Shown here in pieces: positions 16,773 through 28,317 of a stretch of 34,698 bases of DNA. Positions within the stretch are counted from its first letter, which is position 1, and every line of letters starts with the position of its first letter. Made by a program: the position numbers and the translations under genes. Under the pieces are notes generated by a model. It saw nothing but the letters and a program-made list of their open reading frames with translations, searched no databases and was not told where the DNA came from. The stretch comes from Gammaproteobacteria bacterium. Its GTDB lineage: Bacteria; Gemmatimonadota; Gemmatimonadetes; Longimicrobiales; Gaopeijiaceae. The stretch spans positions 1 through 34,698 of the forward strand of contig VXNP01000059.1 of assembly GCA_009840525.1 (NCBI GenBank). The letters are read 5' to 3'.

Positions 16773-18929
16773 ATGTTTCCCGCAAAGGCCCGACCCCGGA
16801 TAGACATGAAGACCCCTGTTTCAGCGATTCGAGCACTGCTCGCGGTGCCGGCGGTATCGTGGATCCTGCTGGCGTCGGCCGCGCTGGCCGGCGGCTTCGT
16901 GTGGGGTTCCTGGCGCAACCTGTGCGGCGACTGCCCCTCCATCGCCCAGATTCACAACTGGGAACCCCGCCAGACGTCGAAGCTGCTCGCCCGCGACGGC
17001 CGCATCATCTCGGAGTTCGGCATCCAGGTTCGTACCCCGGTGGCCATCGGCTCGCTGCCCGCCTATGTGCCGGGCGCCTTCGTCGCGGTCGAGGACAAGC
17101 GCTTCTACAACCACGGTGGCCTGGACCCGATCGGCATAGCGCGCGCGGCCCGCGACCTGATTCTCACCCGATCCCTCGAGCACGGCGGAGGAAGCACGCT
17201 TACGCAGCAGTTGGCGCGCAACATCTGGGAGGAGGACATCGGCTTCGAGAAGCGGCTGGTACGCAAGCTCAAGGAGGCGCAGGTTGCGCTGGAGCTGGAG
17301 CGCGCCTACACGAAGGACCAGATTCTCGAAGCCTACATGAACCAGGTGAACTACGACGGGGTGTACGGCATCGAGGCGGCCGCCCGCAAGTACTTCGGCA
17401 AGCCGGCGACGCAGATCAACCCGGCGGAGGCCGCGCTTCTTGCGGCGATCCCCAACCGTCCGCGCCGCTACAACCCCTTCCTCAACCCCGAAGAGTCCCA
17501 ATCGCGGCGCGACCTGGTTCTGCGCCGCATGGCCGCGCAGGGGATCATCAGCCCGGCAGAGCTTGAACGGTGGTCGGCGGTTGCGCTTCCGACGCCGGGG
17601 GCCCGCAGCGGCGGACCGGTGGCTCCCTACTTCGAGGAATGGATCCGCCAGATCCTCGACGACCGCTACGGCAGCCAGCTGTACACGGCGGGCCTCGAGA
17701 TCCAGACTACGCTCGACCTGGACATGCAGTTCCTGGCCGAGCGGGCCATGGAGTGGGGATTCGGGCGCGTCGAGGCGCGGCCCGGGTTCGACCACCCCCT
17801 TTATGCGGAGTTCGCGGAGGCTGCGGAAGCCTTCGAGACGCCGTATGTCCAGGGGGCGATGATCGTTCTCGAACCGTCGACCGGCGAGGTGCTGGCGATG
17901 GTCGGGGGCCGGGACTTCGTCCACTCCAAGTTCAACCGCGCCACACAGGCCATGCGCCAGCCGGGCTCGTCGTTCAAGCCCTTCGTCTACGCGGCGGCGG
18001 TGGAGAGCGGAATCCCGCCCTCGCACGTCGTGGTCGACGCACCCTTCGCCTACATGCAGGTGAGCGGCGAACCCTGGCTGCCCCAGAACTTCGACGAGGT
18101 CTTCAAGGGGCGCATGACCATCCGCCAGGGCCTGCGGGAATCGCGCAACATGATCGCCATCAAGCTCGGGTGGGACGATGTCGGCATCGAGACCGTCGCC
18201 CAGATGGCCACCCGGCTCGGCCTGAGCACCGACGTCCCGCGCTTCCCGTCGGCCACGATCGGATCGGCGGAGGTGCTTCCCATCGACATGGCCAAGGCGT
18301 ACGCCTCGTTCGCGACCCTGGGCACGCGCGTCGAGCCGCACGGCATCCTGCGGGTGGAAAACGCCGAGGGCCAGGTGCTCTGGGAGCCCCAGCCGGAGAA
18401 GACGCCGGTGATGGACAGCCTCGAGGCCCGGGTCATCGTGCACATGCTGGAGGACGTGGTCGCGGCCGGGACCGGCTACAACGCGATCCGCCTGGTGGCC
18501 GGACTTCCGCACGAAGTCCCCGCGGCCGGCAAGACCGGCACGACCAACAATTCGACCGACGCGTGGTTCAACGGGTTCACTCCCGATCTGCACGCGATCG
18601 TCTGGTACGGGATGGACCAGCCGCAGGAGATCCATCCCAACTCTACCGGCGGCGGCGACGCGGCCCCGGTCTGGGGCACGTTCATGCGCAGCGTATACTA
18701 CGGGTGGGAGGGTGACGATACGCGGCCCGACATGCCTCCGCTGCGCGAGATTCCTTCACGCTGGCCGCTGCCGGAAACCCTCCTCCGGCTCGAAGTGGAC
18801 AACAAGACCGGACTTCTGGCCTCGGAGTGGTGTCCGGAGGTGCAGCGCTACCAGGAGATCTTCATTCCGGGCACGGAGCCGACCGAGCCCTGCGACGCCT
18901 CGCGGATCTTTGGCGGCGTGCCACGCTAG
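16773..18929 (+). CDS. Class A penicillin-binding protein (PBP1A-like, bifunctional)
   Basis: This 718-residue inner-membrane enzyme polymerises lipid II and cross-links peptidoglycan. One membrane segment lies at about 22-45. The glycosyltransferase 51 domain carries VAVEDKRFYNHGGLD (catalytic Glu107), GGGSTLTQQLARN and KDQILEAYMNQVNYDG. The transpeptidase domain has the SxxK motif SSFK (Ser399, Lys402), SRN at 457-459 and KTG at 587-589. Only a short tail follows, so large C-terminal extensions are absent. ATG 16773 is used, but neither it nor the in-frame ATG at 16806 has a clear ribosome binding site, so the shorter form is possible. Its TAG stop is part of a CTAG shared with the convergent thymidine phosphorylase gene. 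Confidence 0.95.
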   Translation: MFPAKARPRIDMKTPVSAIRALLAVPAVSWILLASAALAGGFVWGSWRNLCGDCPSIAQIHNWEPRQTSKLLARDGRIISEFGIQVRTPVAIGSLPAYVPGAFVAVEDKRFYNHGGLDPIGIARAARDLILTRSLEHGGGSTLTQQLARNIWEEDIGFEKRLVRKLKEAQVALELERAYTKDQILEAYMNQVNYDGVYGIEAAARKYFGKPATQINPAEAALLAAIPNRPRRYNPFLNPEESQSRRDLVLRRMAAQGIISPAELERWSAVALPTPGARSGGPVAPYFEEWIRQILDDRYGSQLYTAGLEIQTTLDLDMQFLAERAMEWGFGRVEARPGFDHPLYAEFAEAAEAFETPYVQGAMIVLEPSTGEVLAMVGGRDFVHSKFNRATQAMRQPGSSFKPFVYAAAVESGIPPSHVVVDAPFAYMQVSGEPWLPQNFDEVFKGRMTIRQGLRESRNMIAIKLGWDDVGIETVAQMATRLGLSTDVPRFPSATIGSAEVLPIDMAKAYASFATLGTRVEPHGILRVENAEGQVLWEPQPEKTPVMDSLEARVIVHMLEDVVAAGTGYNAIRLVAGLPHEVPAAGKTGTTNNSTDAWFNGFTPDLHAIVWYGMDQPQEIHPNSTGGGDAAPVWGTFMRSVYYGWEGDDTRPDMPPLREIPSRWPLPETLLRLEVDNKTGLLASEWCPEVQRYQEIFIPGTEPTEPCDASRIFGGVPR

Positions 18930-20254
18930 AGCCGCTCGACCCCGGCTGAGGTTACCCGGTGGGACACCAGGCGCGTCTGCGGCGGCGGAACGTCCGGAGC
19001 GACCCGAATCGCTCGACGGAGCATCTCGGACGCCCTGTCGGCATCCGCGGACGTAGCCGCGTACACGACCCCCAGGGTGCTGCCGGACGCTACCTCTTCC
19101 CCGACCTGGACTTCCAGCCTGAAGCCCACACCGCGGTTGATGGTTGCCCCGAGCCGCGTCCGACCACCCCCCAGCTCGACCACCCCGTGGCCCAGCGTCC
19201 GCGGATCGATGGCCGCCGCGAAACCGGACGATTGCGCGCGCACATAGCGGCGAACCCTTGCGGCCGGCAGCCTTTCGGGACGGTGAACTGCCCGGGTGTC
19301 GCCCCCCTGAAGCGCCACTACGCGCGCGAAGCGTTCCAGCGGGCGGCCCGAATCCAGCGCGGCGGACGCCCGCGTCCGGGCGCTTCCCGCATCGCGCGCG
19401 AGACCTCCGACGACCATCATCTGGGCGACCAGGCCGAGCGTCACTTCCCGGAGATCGGCGGGACCGCCGCCGGCCAGGCAGTCCAGTGCCTCGGCCACCT
19501 CCAGCGCGTTGCCGATGGCGCGCCCGAGGGGTCGATCCATCGCGGTCACCAGAGCGACCGTCTCGACTCCGGCACGCTCGCCGAGGGTCACCATCGTCCG
19601 CGCCAGCTCCAGCGCGCGCTCGATCCCGGGCAGAAAGGCGCCGGAGCCTGCCTTGACGTCGAGCACCAGCCCGGTCAGCCCCTCCGCGAGCTTCTTGCTC
19701 ATGATGCTGGTCGCGATCAGGGGAATCGACGACACCGTCCCGGTCACCGAGCGAAGATCATACAGCCGGCGGTCGAGGGGCGCGATCTCCGGGGTCTGCC
19801 CGATCATCGCGAACCGCTCCCGCTCCAGTATCGACACGAAATCGTCGAGCGCGATGTCGGTGCGGAAGCCCGGAATCGATTCCAGCTTGTCGAGGGTGCC
19901 GCCCGTGTGGCCGAGACCGCGGCCCGACATCATGGGCACGTAGAGCCCCAACTCCGCCGCCAGGGGAGCCAGAACCAGCGAAACCTTGTCCCCGACGCCG
20001 CCGGTAGAGTGCTTGTCGACCCGCGGGCCATCGAGATGGGAGAGATCCAGCGAGGCTCCCGAGGCGATCATCGTGTCGAGGACGGCATCCAGCTCGGCAC
20101 CCGAGAGGCCACGGAACCAGACGGCCATCAGAAAGGCGGCCATCTGATAGTCGGGGACGTCACCCTCGAGATACGCGCCAAGGAAGGCCTGCAGCTCTCC
20201 GGCTTCAAGGGTCTGGCCGGCGCTCTTGCGCTCGATGATGCGAATCGCGCTCAT
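18926..20254 (-). CDS. deoA: Thymidine (pyrimidine-nucleoside) phosphorylase
   Basis: The 442-residue enzyme splits thymidine or uridine with phosphate to free base and (deoxy)ribose-1-phosphate in nucleoside salvage. Phosphate-binding KHSTGGVGDK is at 81-90 and the family signature SGRGLGHTGGTLDKLE at 110-125; SIPLIATSIMSKKLAEG and VLDVKAGSGAF follow. The C-terminal domain with GVGFRLEVQVGEEV completes the fold, and length fits DeoA/Pdp. MSAIRIIERK at 20254 matches the usual start. A longer in-frame ATG at 20311 would overlap the possible ruvX promoter and adds no conserved residues. No good ribosome binding site precedes either start. Whether thymidine-specific (deoA) or broader (pdp) cannot be decided from sequence. 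Confidence 0.93.
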   Translation of the reverse strand: MSAIRIIERKSAGQTLEAGELQAFLGAYLEGDVPDYQMAAFLMAVWFRGLSGAELDAVLDTMIASGASLDLSHLDGPRVDKHSTGGVGDKVSLVLAPLAAELGLYVPMMSGRGLGHTGGTLDKLESIPGFRTDIALDDFVSILERERFAMIGQTPEIAPLDRRLYDLRSVTGTVSSIPLIATSIMSKKLAEGLTGLVLDVKAGSGAFLPGIERALELARTMVTLGERAGVETVALVTAMDRPLGRAIGNALEVAEALDCLAGGGPADLREVTLGLVAQMMVVGGLARDAGSARTRASAALDSGRPLERFARVVALQGGDTRAVHRPERLPAARVRRYVRAQSSGFAAAIDPRTLGHGVVELGGGRTRLGATINRGVGFRLEVQVGEEVASGSTLGVVYAATSADADRASEMLRRAIRVAPDVPPPQTRLVSHRVTSAGVERL

Positions 20255-20301
20255 GGAGGTACGCGGGCGGTCGACGGCGACCGGAGCCGAGTGTGATGTT
20301 G

Positions 20302-20330
20302 TTGGGGTCATTTGTGAGTGCGGGTAGGAT
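20302..20330 (+). promoter_or_regulatory. Possible sigma70-type promoter for ruvX-mltG-thiE
   Basis: TTGGGG (20302-20307) and TAGGAT (20325-20330) are separated by 17 bp and lie about 45 bp upstream of the ruvX ATG. Both hexamers are imperfect matches to the consensus, so this is only a candidate. Confidence 0.3.
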
Positions 20331-20374
20331 CCAATCCGGAAAACAGCCTCCAGAACAGTGAGAGACAGCCTCGC

Positions 20375-20806
20375 ATGCGCGTGCTCGGCATCGATTATGG
20401 CGAACGGCGAATCGGTGTCGCAATCAGCGATCCGACGGGTACCTTCGCCACGCCCCTGCCTACCCTGACGCGGCGGCGCGGCAAGCGGCCGCCCATGCGC
20501 GCCCTCCAGGCGCTCGCGCGTGACCACGGCGCGATCGCGCTGGTCGTCGGGCTCCCACTCGCCGCAGACGGGACGGAGACGGATTGGTGCGCCGAAGTGC
20601 GCCGTTTCGGAGATCGACTCGGTGGCAGCCTGGAACTCGACGTGTACTATGTCGACGAGCGCATGACATCCGCCCGCGCGGAGAGGGTCGTACGCTCGCT
20701 CGCACTGCCCCGGCGCAAGCGGGAGCAAAAGGAACGCGTGGATGCGGCGGCGGCCGCACTGATTCTGCAGAGATGGCTGGACGCGGGAGAGAGGCGCCTC
20801 AGGTGA
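20375..20806 (+). CDS. ruvX: Putative pre-16S rRNA nuclease / Holliday junction resolvase-like RuvX (YqgF)
   Basis: This 143-residue RNase H-fold protein carries VLGIDYGERRIGVAISDP with the first catalytic Asp, ALVVGLPLAADGTE in the middle, and VYYVDERMTSARAER with the second acidic site. RuvX/YqgF homologues process pre-16S rRNA ends in E. coli and were earlier proposed as resolvases. ATG 20375 is chosen because MRVLGIDYG is the canonical start; the frame continues upstream to 20318 without conserved residues. Its TGA overlaps the GTG start of mltG. It is the first gene of a tight three-gene operon. Confidence 0.93.
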   Translation: MRVLGIDYGERRIGVAISDPTGTFATPLPTLTRRRGKRPPMRALQALARDHGAIALVVGLPLAADGTETDWCAEVRRFGDRLGGSLELDVYYVDERMTSARAERVVRSLALPRRKREQKERVDAAAAALILQRWLDAGERRLR

Positions 20807-22008
20807 CCAGGTGGGTGCAGGCCGCGGCAGCGGTCATTGCCGGGCTGGTGCGGAAGGTCCGCCGCGGGTGGTCGAGGGCCGCGGCCGCCGGCACGGCTTC
20901 TATGCTTCGGAGGGTCGTCGCCGGAAGCGCTTCGGCGACGCGGGCCGTCGGCAGGCGGGGCGCGGCCCTGGGCTGGCGGAGGATCGCCCTTGGGACGGCT
21001 GCCGGCGTGATCCTGCTCGGCGGCGTGTCGGTGCTGCTCCGGCTGGCGGCGCCGGTCGAAACGCCCGGCGGCCTGCCCGAGGACGGTGAGACCGTGGTGT
21101 TCACGGTCGCGCCGGGAGCCACCTTCGGGCAGATCACCGACACGCTGGTGGCCCGCGGACTGATACGCCGCCCCCTCCTCTTCCGCGCCTACGGGCGGCT
21201 GCGGCGCGACGAGCGCAACGTTCGCGCCGGCACGTATGCGCTGGACGCCGGAACCGGATGGCCGCGCCTGCTCGACGCCCTCGTCGAAGGCCGGGTCAGG
21301 ATGGTGGCGGTCACCATTCCCGAAGGCTTCACGCTTCCCCGGATCGCCACCCGCATCGCCGACATCACCGAACTGCCCGGCGACACCGTGCGCGACAGGC
21401 TGGGCGGGGAAGACGCCCACACCCGCTGGAATCTGCCGGGCCCGGGTCTGGAAGGGTACCTGTTTCCGGATACCTACCTCTTCGCCGGAGGTGTCCCGCT
21501 CGACGCCGTGGTCGACGCGATGAGCGAACGCTACCGGAGCTACTGGACACGCGAGCGGGAGGCCCGGGCCGCGGAACTGGGCCTGTCGGAGCGGGAGGTG
21601 GTGACGCTGGCGTCGATCATCCAGGCGGAGGCTCGCGCATCCGGCGAAATGCCCGCGATCTCGGCGGTCTACCACAACCGCCTGCGCATCGGCATGCTCC
21701 TGCAGGCCGACCCCACCGTGCTGTACGCGCTGGGCGGCCACCGCCCCCGTCTGCTTTACGCCGCGATGGACTCGGTAGCCGATCACCCCTACAACACGTA
21801 CACCCAGGGTGGGCTTCCCCCCGGCCCCATCGGAGCGCCCGGGGCCGCCGCGCTGGACGCCGCGCTGCATCCGGCCGAGGTGGACTACCTGTACTTCGTC
21901 GCCAACGCCGACGGCTCGCACACCTTCTCGCGCACCCTGAGCGAGCACAACCGCGCCGTCGCGCGAGCGCGGCGGGAGGCCGCCGGGGCCGGGCCAGGCG
22001 GCGGATGA
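20803..22008 (+). CDS. mltG: Endolytic murein transglycosylase MltG
   Basis: The 401-residue membrane-anchored lytic transglycosylase cuts nascent glycan strands and sets glycan length. A membrane segment lies at about 65-85 (ALGTAAGVILLGGVSVLLRL). It is followed by the LysM-like part with VAPGATFGQITDTLVARGLI and the YceG catalytic region: LEGYLFPDTYLF, TLASIIQAEAR (catalytic Glu), YHNRLRIGMLLQADPTVLYA and PYNTYTQGGLPPGPI. The N-terminal 60 residues are basic and Ala/Arg-rich, longer than usual. The start is GTG 20803 in a GTGA overlap with the ruvX stop; longer in-frame extension runs back through ruvX and is not real. Its TGA overlaps thiE. Confidence 0.94.
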   Translation: MTRWVQAAAAVIAGLVRKVRRGWSRAAAAGTASMLRRVVAGSASATRAVGRRGAALGWRRIALGTAAGVILLGGVSVLLRLAAPVETPGGLPEDGETVVFTVAPGATFGQITDTLVARGLIRRPLLFRAYGRLRRDERNVRAGTYALDAGTGWPRLLDALVEGRVRMVAVTIPEGFTLPRIATRIADITELPGDTVRDRLGGEDAHTRWNLPGPGLEGYLFPDTYLFAGGVPLDAVVDAMSERYRSYWTREREARAAELGLSEREVVTLASIIQAEARASGEMPAISAVYHNRLRIGMLLQADPTVLYALGGHRPRLLYAAMDSVADHPYNTYTQGGLPPGPIGAPGAAALDAALHPAEVDYLYFVANADGSHTFSRTLSEHNRAVARARREAAGAGPGGG

Positions 22009-22655
22009 CCGGCGCAGCGGACCCGCCCCGGCGCGCGCTCCGCTTGATGGTGATCACCCACCCGCGCCCCCGCTGCGGGCGACCGCTCGAAGAGGTGGTG
22101 GCGGAGGTGGTGGCGGCCGGCGCCACGGCCATACAGTTGCGCGACAAGGAGGCGCCGCCGCGCGAACTCCTCGCCCTGGCCCGCCGCCTGCGCGCCGTCA
22201 CCGCCAGCCACCGGGCCCTGCTGATCGTCAACGACCGGCTCGACATCGCCCTGGCGGCAAGGGCGGACGGCGTCCACCTGGGCCCCGACGACGTACCCGT
22301 GGCGGCGGCGCGCCGGGTGGTGCCCGACGGCTTCCTGCTGGGTCACTCGACCGACGATCCCGGCGTGGCCCGCCGGGCGGAGGCCGATGGCGCCGACTAC
22401 CTCGGCTGCGGGACCGTGTTCCCCACCACCAGCAAGGCGGACGCGGGCGCGGTCATCGGGGTCGGCGGGCTCGCCGCCGTGGCGCGCTCGGTCGGGATCC
22501 CCGTGCTCGCCATCGGCGGCGTGACCGCCGAGCGCGTCCCGCTCCTCGGCGCGAGCGGGGCCAGCGGCGTGGCGGTCATCTCGGCGGTGATGGCGGCTCG
22601 CCGCCCCGCGAACGCCGCACGCCGGTTGCGCGAGGCGGTGGAGGGGTGGCGCTGA
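22005..22655 (+). CDS. thiE: Thiamine-phosphate synthase
   Basis: The 216-residue TIM-barrel enzyme joins HMP-pyrophosphate to the thiazole phosphate to make thiamine phosphate. Family motifs are present in order: IQLRDKEA, LLIVNDRLDIALAARADGVHLG, LLGHSTDD, DYLGCGTVFPTTSKADAG and VLAIGGVTAERVPLLGASG. Length fits ThiE. The start, ATG 22005, overlaps the mltG stop as ATGA; the open frame further upstream is mltG in another phase. TenI-like thiazole tautomerases share the fold, but the phosphate-binding and KADAG segments favour ThiE. It is the last gene of the operon and is separated by 19 bp from the convergent PHP gene. Confidence 0.9.
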   Translation: MTGAADPPRRALRLMVITHPRPRCGRPLEEVVAEVVAAGATAIQLRDKEAPPRELLALARRLRAVTASHRALLIVNDRLDIALAARADGVHLGPDDVPVAAARRVVPDGFLLGHSTDDPGVARRAEADGADYLGCGTVFPTTSKADAGAVIGVGGLAAVARSVGIPVLAIGGVTAERVPLLGASGASGVAVISAVMAARRPANAARRLREAVEGWR

Positions 22656-22674
22656 CGAAGCCCGGCTATCGCCC

Positions 22675-23490
22675 CTACATCCCTCCCGCTTCCAGGAACC
22701 CCGCCACTTCATCCCCGAAGACGCAGAACTCGCCCAGCGTTCCCGAGTCGGGACCGTGCCAGTCGGAGCCGCCGGTCATCAGCAGGTTCCAGGACCGAGC
22801 GATCCGTTCCAGCGAGAGAATGCGCTCGGGTGAAGTGCGGGGCCTGTAGACCTCGATCCCCCTCAGGCCGGCCAGCTTGAGCCCGGGAAGAAGCCCTTCC
22901 AGGAGTTCGTAGGGAGGATGGGCCCAAACCGGAATACCGCCCGACTCCAGGATGATCCGAATGGCTTCTTCAGCCGAAACCAAGGCCGTTGGAACGTATG
23001 CGGGATGCCGGTTCCCGATGAGCCGGTCGAACGCGTCCGGAACGCTGTCCGCGTACCCCTCCGCCACCAGGGCCCGGGCGAGATGGGGCCGACCCAGGCT
23101 GCGGCGCGAGGGCCCGGCGATTTCGACCACCGACGCGTAGCGCACGTGAACGCCGCGGACGGCAAGCCGCTGGATCATCTCCTGCATCCGCTCCTCGCGC
23201 CGGTGGCGGGCCCGCGTCTCGTAGGCGCGCAGCCGGGGCGTCGAGGGATCCACGAAGTAGCCCAGGATGTGAAGTCCCCTGCCCGCGTGAGCCGTGCTGA
23301 TCTCGATTCCGGAAACGATCTCGATCGGGACTCGCGCGGCCGCCGCGCGGGCGCCGTCGAGACCCTGGGTGGTGTCGTGGTCGGTGAGCGCGATCACGTC
23401 CAGCCGCCCGGCGGCGGCGGCCTCCACGACGCCCGAAGGAGGCTCGGAGCCGTCCGAGGCCTGGGAGTGCAGGTGCAGGTCCAGACGCAC
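22675..23490 (-). CDS. PHP-domain metal-dependent phosphoesterase (TrpH/RNase AM-like)
   Basis: This 271-residue protein has the PHP metal-site motifs: LDLHLHSQASDG at the N-terminus, VIALTDHDTTQG, EIVSGIEIST, and near the C-terminus WAHPPYE and GGSDWHGPD. This architecture matches the YciV/TrpH group, which includes 3',5'-nucleotide phosphatases and the 5'-3' exoribonuclease RNase AM. The exact substrate is unknown. The start is GTG 23490, four bases after the atpC stop, so it is probably translated from the ATP synthase message. No separate promoter was seen. Its end converges on thiE with a 19-bp gap and no evident hairpin. Confidence 0.9.
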   Translation of the reverse strand: MRLDLHLHSQASDGSEPPSGVVEAAAAGRLDVIALTDHDTTQGLDGARAAAARVPIEIVSGIEISTAHAGRGLHILGYFVDPSTPRLRAYETRARHRREERMQEMIQRLAVRGVHVRYASVVEIAGPSRRSLGRPHLARALVAEGYADSVPDAFDRLIGNRHPAYVPTALVSAEEAIRIILESGGIPVWAHPPYELLEGLLPGLKLAGLRGIEVYRPRTSPERILSLERIARSWNLLMTGGSDWHGPDSGTLGEFCVFGDEVAGFLEAGGM

Positions 23491-23494
23491 CGGT

Positions 23495-26138
<2,644 letters not shown>

Positions 26139-26139
26139 T

Positions 26140-27714
26140 TCAGCTCGCCGCTCCGCTTCCGGCGGCGTCGGAGTCGGCCAGGTACATCCCGGACCAGGCC
26201 TGGATCGCATCCACCAGGCGGGTCTCGATCTCCTCGGTGAGCATCCCCTCGGAGCGCAGCCCGCTCAGCACGTCCTTCCCGGAGGTCGCGAGGAATTCGT
26301 GGAAGCCGCGCTCCCACTTGCGCACCTGCGCCACCGGGATCGCATCGAGATAGCCGTTGGTGACGGCGTAGATGGTAGCGATCTGGTTCTCGACCGGCAT
26401 CGGCTGGTACTGCGGCTGCTTGAGCACCTCCACCGTGCGCTCACCGAGGGCCAGCTGCTTCTGTGTGGCCGCGTCCAGATCAGAGCCGAACTGGGCGAAG
26501 GCCTCCAGCTCCCGGTACTGCGCCAGGTCCAGCCGCAGGCGCCCCGCCACCTTCTTCATGGCCTTGATCTGCGCGTTTCCGCCCACGCGCGACACCGAAA
26601 TGCCCACGTTCACGGCGGGACGCACCCCCGAGTAGAACAGGTCGGGCTCGAGGAAGATCTGGCCGTCGGTGATCGAGATCACGTTGGTGGGAATGTACGC
26701 CGAGACGTCCCCGCCCTGGGTCTCGATGATGGGCAGCGCGGTGAGTGATCCGCCGCCTTGGTCGTCGGCGAGCTTGGCCGCCCGCTCGAGCAGCCGCGAG
26801 TGGAGGTAGAACACATCCCCGGGGTATGCTTCTCGGCCGGGCGGGCGCCGCAGCACCAGCGAAAGCTGGCGATACGCCTGAGCCTGCTTGGAGAGGTCGT
26901 CGTATACGACCAGGGTGGCCATCCCCTGCCACATGAAGTGCTCCGCCAGCGCGCACGCGGCGTAGGGGGCGATGTACTGCATGGGCGCGGGATCGGAAGC
27001 GTTGGCCGCGACCACGATGGTGTAGTCCATCGCCCCGTGCTCGCGGAAGGTCTCAACCACCGCGGCAACCTTTCCGGCCCGCTGGCCCACCGCGCAGTAG
27101 ATGCAGATGACGTTGGTGTCGGCCTGGTTGATGATCGTGTCCACGGCGATGGCGGTCTTGCCCGTGCCGCGGTCGCCGATGATGAGTTCGCGCTGGCCGC
27201 GCCCGATCGGGATCATCGAGTCTATGGCCTTGAGACCGGTCTGGAGCGGCTCCTTGACCGGCTGCCGCAGCACGATGCCCGGCGCCACGACGTCGATCTG
27301 GCGGCTGCCCTCGATGGGGGCGACGGGGCCCTTGCCGTCCAGCGGGTTCCCGAGCGCGTCGACGATCCGGCCGATGTATCCCGACCCGACCTGGACGTCC
27401 AGCACGCGTCCGGTGCGGCGAACCTCGTCACCCTCGTGGAGCTGTGTCCAGTCGCCCATGATCACGGCGCCGATGTTGTCTTCCTCGAGGTTCAGCGCCA
27501 GCCCTGTTACGGTCTCCCCGGTCTCGCTGGAAGTGACGTCCAGCATTTCGCTGGCCATGGCGTTGGTGAGCCCGTAGATGCGCGCGATGCCGTCCTTGAC
27601 CTCCAGAACTTCGCCGACCTCCTCGGCATGCAGCTGGTCCTCGTAGCGCTCGATCTCGGAAAGCAGAACGTCCTTGATCTCGCTGGCCCGAAGTTGGGAA
27701 TCAGTATGAGCCAT
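26140..27714 (-). CDS. atpA: F-type ATP synthase subunit alpha
   Basis: This 524-residue non-catalytic nucleotide-binding F1 subunit carries Walker A GDRGTGKT at 180-187, [14 protein letters not shown], and the arginine-finger region [18 protein letters not shown]. Length is slightly above the usual 500-515 because of a polar C-terminal tail, [21 protein letters not shown] before ATG 27714 gives a moderate ribosome binding site. It is preceded by atpH with a 27-bp gap. Confidence 0.97.
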   Translation of the reverse strand: MAHTDSQLRASEIKDVLLSEIERYEDQLHAEEVGEVLEVKDGIARIYGLTNAMASEMLDVTSSETGETVTGLALNLEEDNIGAVIMGDWTQLHEGDEVRRTGRVLDVQVGSGYIGRIVDALGNPLDGKGPVAPIEGSRQIDVVAPGIVLRQPVKEPLQTGLKAIDSMIPIGRGQRELIIGDRGTGKTAIAVDTIINQADTNVICIYCAVGQRAGKVAAVVETFREHGAMDYTIVVAANASDPAPMQYIAPYAACALAEHFMWQGMATLVVYDDLSKQAQAYRQLSLVLRRPPGREAYPGDVFYLHSRLLERAAKLADDQGGGSLTALPIIETQGGDVSAYIPTNVISITDGQIFLEPDLFYSGVRPAVNVGISVSRVGGNAQIKAMKKVAGRLRLDLAQYRELEAFAQFGSDLDAATQKQLALGERTVEVLKQPQYQPMPVENQIATIYAVTNGYLDAIPVAQVRKWERGFHEFLATSGKDVLSGLRSEGMLTEEIETRLVDAIQAWSGMYLADSDAAGSGAAS

Positions 27715-27741
27715 ACCCAGTCCTGTGGTGACTCGAAGGCG

Positions 27742-28317
27742 TCAGCCTCCGCCGTTGATTGTTCCAGTGCCGCCCAGGGATGCCGCCAGCAGCGAATGGC
27801 GCATCCCCTCCAGGCGGCGTCTCAGGGAGCCGTCGTATACGGTGTCGCCCGCCCGCACCACCACTCCGCCGAGGGTTTCCGGGTGGACCCGGAAGTGGGG
27901 AATCGCGGTCCGGCCCAGCAGCTGGGAGAGCCGGCCGGCGACGCTCCTCTGCGCCGCGCCGTCGAGCGCGCGCGCCACCGTCACCTCGACGTGGACCCTC
28001 CTGTGGTGTTCGTCCAGCAGCTCGTTGTAGCTGAGCGCGATCTGTTCGAGCAGCGCCTGCCTGCGCTTGTCGACCGTGACAAGCACGAAGCTGAGAAAGT
28101 GTCCCGGGACGCGACCCTCGAGCGCGGAGCGCAACACCGCTTTCTTGTCCGCGGCGGCGATGCGCGGCGTGGCCAGGAAGATGCGCAACCCGGGGCTCTC
28201 GTTGAGGATTCCTACCAAGGCGGCGAGCGCGTCCTGGTACGCCTCGACCCCCTCGTGTCGCTCGGCCAGTGCGAAGAGGGTTTCCGCGTAGTTCCTGGCG
28301 ACCGTCTCTTCCCTCAC
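27742..28317 (-). CDS. atpH: F-type ATP synthase subunit delta
   Basis: The 191-residue peripheral-stalk protein (OSCP/delta) starts with VARNYAETLFALAERHEG, matching the family N-terminal helix, and has LSFVLVTVDKRRQALLEQIALSY-type sequence in the middle (key part VLVTVDKRRQALLEQI). The C-terminal part, HPETLGGVVVRAGDTVYDGS, is the standard delta ending. The start is GTG 28317, overlapping the atpF stop as GTGA. Confidence 0.94.
   Translation of the reverse strand: MREETVARNYAETLFALAERHEGVEAYQDALAALVGILNESPGLRIFLATPRIAAADKKAVLRSALEGRVPGHFLSFVLVTVDKRRQALLEQIALSYNELLDEHHRRVHVEVTVARALDGAAQRSVAGRLSQLLGRTAIPHFRVHPETLGGVVVRAGDTVYDGSLRRRLEGMRHSLLAASLGGTGTINGGG

Noticed and set aside
16432-16942. 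Small open frames in the gap before the penicillin-binding protein
   Set aside because: They lack ribosome binding sites, show Ser/Pro/Arg-rich random composition and have no recognisable domains.
16821-18635. 604-codon minus-strand frame opposite the penicillin-binding protein
   Set aside because: Shadow of a well-supported gene; no conserved motif or start signal.
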